DNA from: Geomesophilobacter sediminis
GTDB lineage: Bacteria > Desulfobacterota > Desulfuromonadia > Geobacterales > Geobacteraceae
DNA: 64,000 nt
Assembly (NCBI RefSeq): GCF_016458275.1
Contig: NZ_JAEMHM010000017.1
Span: forward strand, 62,001 to 126,000
Direction of reading: 5' to 3'
Shown here: positions 16,542-23,884 of the stretch, piece by piece
Position numbering within the stretch: the stretch's first letter is position 1
How the letters are laid out: each line of letters opens with the position of its first letter
Translations under genes and position numbers: made by a program
The notes under the pieces: generated by a model
Told to the model about the DNA's origin: nothing
The model's database searches: none
Seen by the model: the letters and a program-made list of their open reading frames with translations, nothing else

Positions 16542-16973
16542 ATGACTATCAACACAGACCAATTTGCCCGGGGCATTCAAACTCTTGAGGCGTCACTCGC
16601 TCAGCTGGGACTGACCGAGGTGGACAGCATTCAGTTTGAGGTGTTTCGAAATGCGGTGGTCAAGGGCTTTGAGCTGACCTTGGATACGGCGGGAAAGCTG
16701 TTGCGAAAGGCGTTGAAGTCCTACACTGCTCGTCCCCGGGATGTTGATGCCCTGACGTACAAAGATGTCCTCAGACATGCGGTGAAGCACGGCTTGATGG
16801 TGTCAGAAGAGGTGGAGCGCTGGTTTGGTTATCGGGACAACCGGAACAACACCGCGCACGACTATGGAATAGGGTTTGCCGAGGACACTCTTAAACTACT
16901 GCCGTCGTTCATAGCTGATGCACAGCGCCTTGAGTCGGTCTTGAGGGAGAAGTTGAATCATGCCGACGCTTGA
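16542..16973 (+). CDS. HEPN-domain toxin of a HEPN/MNT pair
   Basis: A 143-144 residue helical protein of the nucleotidyltransferase-substrate-binding family (HI0074 type). Near residue 105 it carries RNNTAHDYG, the Rx4-6H signature of HEPN ribonucleases. In known HEPN/MNT systems this protein is the toxic RNase and the neighbouring MNT protein neutralises it by AMP-ylation. GGAGGGA at 16529-16535 serves GTG 16539 or ATG 16542. The 3' end overlaps the antitoxin gene by 14 bases, showing translational coupling. It lies just outside attR. Confidence 0.88.
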   Translation: MTINTDQFARGIQTLEASLAQLGLTEVDSIQFEVFRNAVVKGFELTLDTAGKLLRKALKSYTARPRDVDALTYKDVLRHAVKHGLMVSEEVERWFGYRDNRNNTAHDYGIGFAEDTLKLLPSFIADAQRLESVLREKLNHADA

Positions 16974-17298
16974 TCTTCGGCCGAAGTGGCTGGAAACGGT
17001 ACGATATTTAGCCGCTCGGTACACCCCCGACGCCGAAGTCTTTGCTTACGGAAGCCGGGTCAACGGCACGGCGCACGATGGCAGCGACCTGGATCTCTGT
17101 GTCCGTAACCCTGATGACCCGGACCGCCCCGTCTACGGAGTTGATGCACTTCGGGAGGCATTTTCCGAAAGCAACCTCCCCATTCTGGTTGATCTTCTTG
17201 ATTGGGCCATCCTGCCGGAATCCTTTCGCAGGGAAATCCTCAAAAGCGACACCTTCTTGATCCAGCCGGACGGCAGCAAGGATCGATGCTCACCGTAG
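16960..17298 (+). CDS. MNT nucleotidyltransferase antitoxin
   Basis: A 112-residue minimal nucleotidyltransferase. It shows the family motif YGSRVNGTAHDGSDLDLCV (GSx...SDxDL, residues about 25-45), with the second catalytic Asp likely in VDLLDW. MNT proteins transfer AMP to a Tyr in the HEPN partner. It overlaps the HEPN gene and is followed by a strong terminator. Confidence 0.88.
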   Translation: MPTLDLRPKWLETVRYLAARYTPDAEVFAYGSRVNGTAHDGSDLDLCVRNPDDPDRPVYGVDALREAFSESNLPILVDLLDWAILPESFRREILKSDTFLIQPDGSKDRCSP

Positions 17299-17331
17299 AA
17301 AAGGCCTCTGCGGTTGCGCGAGGCCTTTTTC
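17299..17331 (+). terminator. Intrinsic terminator after the HEPN/MNT pair
   Basis: AAAAGGCCTC (17299-17308) pairs with GAGGCCTTTTT (17320-17330) around an 11-base loop. It directly follows the MNT stop codon. Confidence 0.75.
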
Positions 17332-17374
17332 ATTCCGGATCATCCTCGACCCGGTATCCCTCCGTTAACCAAAG

Positions 17375-17490
17375 GGGGGAAGGGGGGGCAACGAACGGCG
17401 GCGGTTGTAGGTGCGGATAATGCCTTTCTTGACGTGATTCAGCACGGCATCAATGATGGTTCTCCCGCAGAATCTGTGGGTAAGAGCGGT
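17375..17490 (-). pseudogene. Integrase C-terminal relic
   Basis: On the minus strand one frame reads TIIDAVLNHVKKGIIRTYNR, which matches the C-terminal end of tyrosine recombinases (the xVLNHxxxGIxxTYNR block with the nucleophile Tyr). It then runs into a proline-rich tail and a stop. The upstream catalytic parts are missing. It is a leftover of another integrase, unrelated in orientation to the tRNA-Arg element. Confidence 0.5.
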
Positions 17491-17502
17491 CACCTGACTA
17501 GG

Positions 17503-19227
17503 TCATTTTGAGCCTCCATGAGGGGCTGATATTTCATCAGTAGCTCTTAGACCGTAGGCAGCCACAACGGCGGCAGGTGTCGGGAAAAAAGCATCCCTCC
17601 CCAGCAGGTCGGTAAGTTGGGACCGGTCAAATTCCGCCTGTACTTCGTCGATGAGTTCGCAAAACACGAGCCGAACCCCCGCTTCGGCCAGAGAACCGTA
17701 AAGATCGCGCAGCGATTCGGCCGCCGTGAAGTCGACATCGTCAACCGCTGCCGCATCAATGCAGAACCAGACAAGTGCGGGGGTCGCCCCCCTGGCAAGC
17801 TCCATGACCTCTCCGGTCAGCACATGGGCGTTGGCGTAGTACATGCTGTGCATGAAGCGGTAGATCATCAAGCCAGGTTGAACTTGTTCGGGAGCGGTAA
17901 CCTTCTGCTGTCGCAACCCGTTTTTTTCATCGCGGACCAGGATCATGTTGTTCATCAGGTAGCCATGACGCGTGTGGACCATGAGCGACAGGACAATGGC
18001 CAGCAAAATGCTCTGTTCCACTCCGGCAAATACAACGGACAAGGCGGTGGTCAGGGCCACCCAGAATTCCCAGGGACGCGCCGCAAATATCCGGCGCATG
18101 CCTTTGGCATCGATGAGTTCCACGCCGATCAGGAAAACTATGGTTGAGAGGGCGGCGGTCGGCAGGTACGCCAGAGGACCCGTGAGAAAAAGCAGCACCA
18201 TGAGGACCAGAAGACCCGTGGTGAGCTGCGACAACTGGCTGCGCCCGCCTGCGCTTTCCACCATCTGGGTCTTGGTCGGACTACCGTTGACGACGAACGT
18301 CCCAGACAGACCGGCGCCAACATTGGCAAGGCAAAGCCCCATAAGGTCGACATTTTGGTCGAAATCTTCGTTTTCGCGAGTCGCATAGGCACGGGAGGTG
18401 GCGGCGCTCTGGGCCAGGACGACCACGAACATCATGAAGGCGGTGGGAAGGAGTTTCCGAAGAAGGGCCCAGCTCCCTATCGTTTCCGGCAGACCTATCC
18501 TTGGCAGGCCGCTCGGAATGAGGCCGAGCACATGGACCCCTTTGCTTTCGAGGTTGAAAACCCAGGTGGCGATTATGGCACCGACGACGGCAATCAAGGC
18601 ACCCGGGATCATCTTGGAGAACTTTCGGGAACCGACGACGATAACAAGTACGGCTACCGATATCGCGAAATCGGCCGGGCTGGCCTGGCCTATGTTCTGC
18701 GTGTCGGCGATGAGATGGCGGATGGTGCCGTGTCCTCCACCCGGCAGCCCGAGCATGCCGGAAATTTCTCCCGCGCAGACCTGAATGCCTACCCCGGTAA
18801 AAAATCCAACGAGAACGGTACGGGAAAGAAAATCAGCCAGGAACCCCAGTCGGGCGAGGCTGGCCAAAAACAGAAAGGCGGCAGTCAGCAGCGCCAGAGT
18901 GCCTGACAGGGCGAGCCATTCGGTCGACCCTGGCGTCGCCATACCGGTCAGGGAGCCGGCCAGAATTGCAGCCGTGGCGGAGTCGGCACCGACCACCAGA
19001 TGGCGGGAGGCTCCGAAAAGCGCATAGAGGATCATGGGGATAAGAATGGTATAGAGGCCGGTGACTACCGGAGTTTCGGAAATTTTCGTGTACCCCATAA
19101 CTTCGGGGATGGCCAAGGCCGCCAACGTGACGCCGGCGACGATATCGGCCCTCACCTGAGAGCGATCAACCGGGAGAATGCCCTGAAGGAATGGGAGTCG
19201 GAAGCTCACTTTAGGCGCGGTTGCCAT
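17503..19227 (-). CDS. SulP-family anion permease with STAS domain
   Basis: A 574-residue inner-membrane transporter of the SLC26/SulP family, which moves sulfate, bicarbonate or other anions. The N-terminal block (DRSQVRADIVAGVTLAALAIPEVMGY) and GVDSATAA-like segment (VVGADSATAAILAG) are typical, followed by about ten membrane helices (LLILMVLLFLTGPLAYLP etc.). A C-terminal STAS domain (ALVWFCIDAAAVDDVDFTAAESLRDL) ends the protein. The substrate cannot be read from sequence. It stands alone between accessory genes. Confidence 0.88.
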   Translation of the reverse strand: MATAPKVSFRLPFLQGILPVDRSQVRADIVAGVTLAALAIPEVMGYTKISETPVVTGLYTILIPMILYALFGASRHLVVGADSATAAILAGSLTGMATPGSTEWLALSGTLALLTAAFLFLASLARLGFLADFLSRTVLVGFFTGVGIQVCAGEISGMLGLPGGGHGTIRHLIADTQNIGQASPADFAISVAVLVIVVGSRKFSKMIPGALIAVVGAIIATWVFNLESKGVHVLGLIPSGLPRIGLPETIGSWALLRKLLPTAFMMFVVVLAQSAATSRAYATRENEDFDQNVDLMGLCLANVGAGLSGTFVVNGSPTKTQMVESAGGRSQLSQLTTGLLVLMVLLFLTGPLAYLPTAALSTIVFLIGVELIDAKGMRRIFAARPWEFWVALTTALSVVFAGVEQSILLAIVLSLMVHTRHGYLMNNMILVRDEKNGLRQQKVTAPEQVQPGLMIYRFMHSMYYANAHVLTGEVMELARGATPALVWFCIDAAAVDDVDFTAAESLRDLYGSLAEAGVRLVFCELIDEVQAEFDRSQLTDLLGRDAFFPTPAAVVAAYGLRATDEISAPHGGSK

Positions 19228-19403
19228 AGATTTTCCTTAGCAGATCGTCCGTGGGTAAATCCATCTACCTCAATGAGAATTACTGACTCCCAAAAGGGAC
19301 AACCCCGAGGCCCTGATAGATATCCTTTGCTTTGAATTGAATCATAGGCGTCTTGTGCAGTTCAGTCCACAAGGTCATCTACCTATTATTTATCATAAAT
19401 CAA

Positions 19404-19480
19404 GGAAAGGTAAGATCCCCGGCAGGATAAATTTATTCTTCAGGTTCTGGTAACCATGTAATATCAATTCTATTGCTCAT
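19404..19480 (-). pseudogene. Decayed 5' end of a hypothetical gene
   Basis: After a good ribosome site (GGAGGAA) the minus strand reads MSNRIDITWLPEP, is then disrupted, and resumes in the same frame with SYLSLIYDK before stops. From memory, these pieces match the start of a conserved family beginning WLPEPExHDYPAAxSYLSLIY, with the intervening YPAG visible in a shifted frame. Two compensating frameshifts explain it. Family assignment is from memory and tentative. Confidence 0.35.
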
Positions 19481-19519
19481 AGAGTTCCTCCCTAAAGACA
19501 TTGTCCGGGGCCTACAGGA

Positions 19520-19558
19520 AGGGGACAGCTTGCTTTGAAAAAGCAGGCTGTCCCCTTT
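19520..19558. repeat. Hairpin repeat (REP/BIME type)
   Basis: AGGGGACAGC and GCTGTCCCCT are perfect inverted arms around 17 bases containing a smaller TGCTTT/AAAGCA-type stem. The layout is that of REP elements mobilised by RAYT-type transposases. Confidence 0.55.
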
Positions 19559-19638
19559 GCTTTGCGCGCGGCATGTATCCAGGTTTCTAATCGCTGCACT
19601 ATTTTGATTAAATTAGAAGATCCCCTCGACCAAAAATG

Positions 19639-19666
19639 AAAAGCCGCTCTTTCGAGCGGCTTTTTC
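19639..19666 (-). terminator. Terminator of copy 1
   Basis: AAGCCGCTC and GAGCGGCTT flank TTTC, with T/A runs on both sides. The same hairpin occurs at 21464-21490 behind the intact gene. Confidence 0.7.
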
Positions 19667-19691
19667 ACTTCCCTGCGGTTGGGCGGGGTCG

Positions 19692-19889
19692 TCAGGCGTG
19701 GTGTTCTTTGGCTTCGTTGGGTTTCATGACCCCTTTGGCGGCGCCGAGCAGCATCATGACTGCCGGGATCAACTGACCTACTACGATCATCGCGCAGAGT
19801 CCGAGGAATGCCCAGCAAAGGAGGCCGCTATGATCTTCGAAACCGGTCGCTGCAAAAGCGGGGGTGGCTACCAGTGTTGCAATGATGGC
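19692..19889 (-). pseudogene. Truncated copy of small secreted membrane protein
   Basis: It codes for residues 8-71 of the protein intact at 21517-21732 (IIATLVATPAFAATGFEDH... onward), ending with the same stop. The start codon, the ribosome site and first seven codons have been replaced by unrelated sequence at 19890. It should not be expressed as a normal protein. Confidence 0.75.
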
Positions 19890-20078
19890 CTCTCTAGGGA
19901 CTCTATAGAACCCTAGACCTCCTATAGTCCGGGCTTATTGCCGAGACCGCATCCTCGGCTCAGTATTCCCGGAGCCAACCCGGCCCACTCATATGGGGGA
20001 GAATCGCCAGGGCCAGGACGGGCGGACGCCTCATGCACACCGGTTTCTATTTGAGCGGCTGAGTGCAAGACTCTCAGT

Positions 20079-20240
20079 TTACTGTGCCGGTTTCAGTGAT
20101 TGAACAGGGAAGCTATGGCCTTCTACCTTATCCCCAGAAAACCACTCACAATATGCATCACCTTCCTCAATGAATTTAATGGTCATTGTAGGACCACCCG
20201 ATTTAAGTTGAACCACTGACCCAGCTGCAAAGTTTTCCAT
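20079..20240 (-). CDS. DUF2158 / YodC-like small protein
   Basis: A 53-residue protein with the DUF2158 pattern (AGSVVQLKSGGPTMTI, CEWFSGDKVEGHSFPVQSLKP), a small beta-barrel-like fold of unknown function. ATG 20240 is preceded by GGGAG; the longer in-frame start at 20276 would overlap the upstream gene. It lies 22 bases after the DUF4062 gene, so the two are probably co-transcribed. Confidence 0.8.
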   Translation of the reverse strand: MENFAAGSVVQLKSGGPTMTIKFIEEGDAYCEWFSGDKVEGHSFPVQSLKPAQ

Positions 20241-20262
20241 TTGATTTACTCCCTTCAAAATA

Positions 20263-21150
20263 TTAGTCTTGGACACATTTGGATTTTGTTATTTGCTCTA
20301 ACTCAATCATGTTCATAAATACGAAGCCTGCTTCAGTAAATACGTGTTTCTTTAGCGTGTGGTTCACTTCGGCCAAGCCCATTGCTACAAGCTGCTGAAC
20401 CTCAGCAGGATATTCAAACATCTTTAAACCTTGCACAAGATTAATCCTTTTATCTACAATGAAATCAAGGAGGTTTTTACTTTTCAGTATCTCTTTGACT
20501 TGCTCAAATGTTAGACCCTTAATAATAACGTCTGACTTACTACGCTCAAGTTGATTTCTTAATGTAGCATTTTCCTTGCTTAGTCTTGCTATTTCATCTG
20601 CGAGAGCAGGTACGTTCACCTGTTCTGTAGCACGAACCCAACCTACCAAATCCTCTCTTCTAGAAAGGTGAGCAAGCGTTTCACCTATGGTAAGTTTTAT
20701 ATCTTTGACATCATCCCAGAACCTAACGATCTTGCCAAGAACAAAGTCTCGAAATTCCTTTAGTTTTTGCGGATTCTCTCTTTCAACAAGGTCCAAGCAT
20801 CCCAAGTTCAAAGCTCTTTTGTCGACAGTAGTCTCGTTTATTACACAAGCAAAAGCTGGTTTGCCTTGATCTAGTGCATATTCGTACTCAAGTTGGGTAT
20901 AGCTTTTGCCACTTTTAGGCTCAATGCTGCCATAGCGACCGCCCAGGATAAGCAGGTAAACATCTGATTCATCAATCCACTGCTTTATTACTTCCATCTG
21001 CGACTCGTCGCCCGCGCTGAACAACTCCATTCCTGCTGGGATATGCCCAGCAGTCAGAATAGCCTCTACCGCCGCCTGACGCTCATGGATTAGGTCAGAG
21101 TAGGTAGATGAAACGAAAACTTGTAAGCGTTTTCTGATAAAGTCAACCAT
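20263..21150 (-). CDS. DUF4062 domain protein (possible immune effector)
   Basis: A 295-residue protein whose N-terminal 160 residues match DUF4062: LQVFVSSTYSDLIHERQAAVEAIL, GHIPAGMELF, WIDESDVYLLILGGRYGSI, SYTQLEYEYAL. DUF4062 is a TIR-like alpha/beta domain found in predicted bacterial immune and signalling proteins. After a coiled coil (IARLSKENATLRNQLERSK, residues about 187-207) comes an unknown C-terminal domain. Together with the DUF2158 gene it sits between two 339-bp repeats. A defence role is inferred from family context only. Confidence 0.75.
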   Translation of the reverse strand: MVDFIRKRLQVFVSSTYSDLIHERQAAVEAILTAGHIPAGMELFSAGDESQMEVIKQWIDESDVYLLILGGRYGSIEPKSGKSYTQLEYEYALDQGKPAFACVINETTVDKRALNLGCLDLVERENPQKLKEFRDFVLGKIVRFWDDVKDIKLTIGETLAHLSRREDLVGWVRATEQVNVPALADEIARLSKENATLRNQLERSKSDVIIKGLTFEQVKEILKSKNLLDFIVDKRINLVQGLKMFEYPAEVQQLVAMGLAEVNHTLKKHVFTEAGFVFMNMIELEQITKSKCVQD

Positions 21151-21375
21151 TCTGTTCTCCGCAATTCTGAAAATTTAACGAGTTATAATTACCATATTCC
21201 CACTATCTCAACAAGAAGAAAGTAAAGCCCCGCTGGCAATCCCAGCGCTACAGGGGCCGGTCTCTGACCGTTGCCGCAAGTACCCGGACTGAACAAACGG
21301 GGTGTCCCAGCTATTTGGACACCGAAGCAAACCACCACAACAGAAAGCAGAGGAGGGGCTTAAGTATGCTTTGAC

Positions 21376-21714
21376 TCCCCTTTGCTTTGCGCGCGGCATT
21401 CATCCAGGTTTCTAATCGCTGCACTATTTCGATTAAATTGGATGATCCCCTCGACCAAAAATGAAAAGCCGCTCTTTCGAGCGGCTTTTTCATCTTCCTG
21501 CGGTGTAGCGGGGTCGTCAGGCGTGGTGTTCTTTGGCTTCGTTGGGTTTCATGACCCCTTTGGCGGCGCCGAGGAGCATCATGACTGCCGGGATCAACTG
21601 ACCTACTACGATCATCGCGCAGAGCCCGAGGAATGCCCAGCAAAGGAGGCCGCTATGATCTTCGAAACCGGTCGCTGCAAAAGCGGGGGTGGCTACCAGT
21701 GTTGCAATGATGGC
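21376..21714. repeat. 339-bp duplication, copy 2
   Basis: Same-length match to 19551-19889. It continues into the intact start of the small protein gene. A shorter third relative of its left part (CCAGGTTTCTAA-CTGCTGCAC, about 22148-22200) lies 770 bases further right. Confidence 0.85.
21464..21490 (-). terminator. Terminator of the small secreted-protein gene
   Basis: AAGCCGCTC-TTTC-GAGCGGCTT followed on the minus strand by T-rich sequence. It lies 27 bases past the stop codon at 21517. Confidence 0.75.
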
Positions 21715-21732
21715 GTTGATAAGGGCTTTCAT
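21517..21732 (-). CDS. Small exported membrane protein
   Basis: A 71-residue protein: signal peptide MKALINAIIATLVATPAFA, then one hydrophobic helix (LLCWAFLGLCAMIVVGQLIPAVMMLLG) and a charged His-containing tail (NEAKEHHA). GGAGGAACGCC precedes the ATG. I recall similar short proteins from Geobacter genomes, without known function. A truncated copy lies at 19692-19889. Confidence 0.75.
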   Translation of the reverse strand: MKALINAIIATLVATPAFAATGFEDHSGLLCWAFLGLCAMIVVGQLIPAVMMLLGAAKGVMKPNEAKEHHA

Positions 21733-22533
21733 GGCGTTCCTCCTGTTTTGTTTTCTTTAACTGCCTTTGCCCTCTACATAGCAGTAGGCGTGCCAGGATT
21801 CGGCCAAGCCGGATTTATTCGCATAACTGGCTGTTTTTACGAGGTACTGTTCGGCGAATTACAACCGCACCCCAGGTCGTTCCCCCGACAAACGTATGTT
21901 TTTCATATACGGCGGCATCCCCCCCACCTACCGAGACAACCCGGAACCTTTACACGTAACCGGCCGTTTTTACATTGAAAAGAGAGCCATCACTCGATGG
22001 ATATTTCCCGCTGCTGTTTCACTAACTTTGATATTGGCAGTATCGAGAGAATATACACATAGAGTGGTAGGCGATGACGGTGGGGTCCCTTCCGTCACGG
22101 AGTTGTGGGGAGATGCTTTATTCGCCTCTTCAGCTGTAGGTCTGACGGCATTCCTCCAGGTTTCTAACTGCTGCACTTTTTTGATCAAATTAGAAACTTC
22201 TTGATAAGCAAAACTTGCTGGTATAACTTCGGTATTCGCGCCGCAGAGCGTACTCATTTCTGCAGCCTTAGGGAAAGCTGTTCCGGCGATTGTAATGCGG
22301 AAAACGAATCAGACAGCAGTTATTCCGCTGTTGCCTTCTCCGCTTGTTCAAGTGTGACCCGCCGCTACCTGAATTAGTATTGTGTCGCCGGAATTTCTCC
22401 AGGCCAGCAAAAGGTTCAGGGTGAGTATAGAGAGCAATAAGGATTTGCGGGAAAATGTCCAACTGGTATAGAGACGTTGCGCTTTCAAATGTGTATGTAC
22501 ACCCGATACCGGGTGTCACTTGGAGAGGAAGGT
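21733..22533. other. Gene-free accessory DNA, 0.8 kb
   Basis: No gene is convincing on either strand. Two loosely repeated segments end in GGCTGTTTTTAC (about 21829) and GGCCGTTTTTAC (about 21961). A third partial relative of the 339-bp repeat lies at about 22148-22200. The DNA looks like decayed repeat material. Confidence 0.4.
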
Positions 22534-23262
22534 ATGGTGAGGTGTCTTGGATTTCTCGCTTTTTTTATCGTGTTTCCTGTGTTGGCGTATGGCAAGGGGC
22601 AATTCATTACCCCGAACATTGAGATGGTTGGCAAAAGGTTGCATATAGCTGGAAAAACTAATCTCCCTGATGGTAGTCGCATTTTTATTACCGTCGTCGG
22701 GAAGTCCTCGCCATTTATGGCCCAAGGTGATGCTGTTGTCAGAAATGGAAGCTTCGACGGCGGTGCTTATGGGCCTGTTGCAGGGTTTCGTGATGGAAGT
22801 TATCACGCGGAGCTTAGTGCCTTAAAGCCAGGACCCCCCGCGAATGAATGGCACACTGCCAAAGACTTGATGGAAACCACAGTGAAGCTGACCATCAAGG
22901 GCGGGCGTATTGGAAAGTTTAACGAACGGTCAGTTACCGCCGCGAAGCACCGAGCGCTACAGTTTGCAAAGAAGCTATCAGCTATGGAGAAGCAGGGAAG
23001 GAAAATGGACCAGTTCCGGTCCTCCCCAATATTGGAAGACATAGCCACGTGCTCAAGGATGATGCATAAGCTACAGCCCGTCGCCGATGAATACCAACGG
23101 GAGTCTGATGGGCTGCCGTCAATGGAGGTGAAGGTACCTCTTGGCGCGGCGGCGATAGAGTTAAAGATGTGTGTGTCATGCAGCGACAACGCAGTTGAAC
23201 ATTGCAACCGCGCCAAGGAGTACATTGCAGAGGGGATTAAACAGGCAAAGTCAGACCAATAG
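22534..23262 (+). CDS. Hypothetical exported protein
   Basis: A 242-residue protein from ATG 22534 (GGAGAGGAAGG upstream), with signal peptide MVRCLGFLAFFIVFPVLAYG. The first half looks like a beta-sandwich (LHIAGKTNLPDGSRIFITVVG, FDGGAYGPVAGFRDGSYHAEL). The C-terminal part is helical with paired cysteines (CVSCSDNAVEHC). I do not recognise a family; it probably acts in the periplasm or outside the cell. Confidence 0.65.
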   Translation: MVRCLGFLAFFIVFPVLAYGKGQFITPNIEMVGKRLHIAGKTNLPDGSRIFITVVGKSSPFMAQGDAVVRNGSFDGGAYGPVAGFRDGSYHAELSALKPGPPANEWHTAKDLMETTVKLTIKGGRIGKFNERSVTAAKHRALQFAKKLSAMEKQGRKMDQFRSSPILEDIATCSRMMHKLQPVADEYQRESDGLPSMEVKVPLGAAAIELKMCVSCSDNAVEHCNRAKEYIAEGIKQAKSDQ

Positions 23263-23272
23263 AACCCCCTGA

Positions 23273-23341
23273 GGGGACGTTGTTAAGATTTTTAGATTTG
23301 AGGGTGCCGGAGTCGAAATTTTAGTTCTTAACAACGTCCCC
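23273..23341. repeat. Inverted repeat, REP/MITE-like
   Basis: GGGGACGTTGTTAAGA and TCTTAACAACGTCCCC-type arms (about 23273-23290 and 23325-23341) flank about 35 bases. It directly precedes the intron remnant. Confidence 0.6.
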
Positions 23342-23370
23342 TATAGACTTCAAGTAGGGACCTGACGATA

Positions 23371-23634
23371 ATGCTGCTGGATCGGGTAGTGAAAGAGGTC
23401 AACGCCACCGTTCGCGGATGGGTCGGATACTTCCACTTCCGCAATTGTACTCAGGTGCTGGGGCAGGTGCGCAACCATGTAGAGCAGCGGTTGATCACGC
23501 ATCTGCGGAAACGGCATAAGGTCAGGAATCGTATGACGGGATACATCAAGTTTCCAAACAGGTCACTGTATGTGAAGTATAGCCTGTACAAAGTGCCGAC
23601 CTCAGCGGCTTGGACGAGAGAGCGCACGCCTTAG
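23371..23634 (+). pseudogene. Group II intron maturase, C-terminal fragment
   Basis: The 87 residues (NATVRGWVGYFHFRNC, VEQRLITHLRKRHK) match the GIIM/X and C-terminal part of group II intron reverse transcriptases. The whole polymerase domain is missing; stops lie just upstream. The intron RNA domains V and VI follow directly, so this is a 5'-truncated intron. Confidence 0.8.
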
Positions 23635-23644
23635 GGTGAAGAAC

Positions 23645-23722
23645 ATCGGAAAGCCGTGTGCGGGAAAACCGCACGCACGGTTTGATGAGGGAGGGCAGGG
23701 TGAAACCTGCTCTCTACTCTAC
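23645..23722 (+). ncRNA. Group II intron domains V-VI (remnant)
   Basis: AGCCGTGTGCGG-GAAAA-CCGCACGCACGGTT is a typical domain V hairpin with the AGC triad at its base. Domain VI follows (GGAGGGCAGG ... CCTGCTCTCTACTC) and ends about 23722. Without domains I-IV it cannot splice on its own. Confidence 0.75.
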
Positions 23723-23884
23723 CAGGCATTTCCCCCGGTAGAAGTAAGGCAAGGTAATTTTGTATCTTAATGACCAGTACCACCTTTGAATGACGACCGT
23801 GACATCCAGTTCAGATTCTTGGTTGTGGGCAGCGGATTGATGGACGCAACCTTTCAAAAATCAATAGACCGTGGAGGGAACGCT

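Larger units (their letters stand above)
19551..19889. repeat. 339-bp duplication, copy 1
   Basis: Aligns end to end with 21376-21714, same length, only scattered substitutions. It contains a terminator hairpin (19639-19666) and most of a small secreted-protein gene. The right edge stops abruptly inside the gene, seven codons from its start. Confidence 0.85.
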
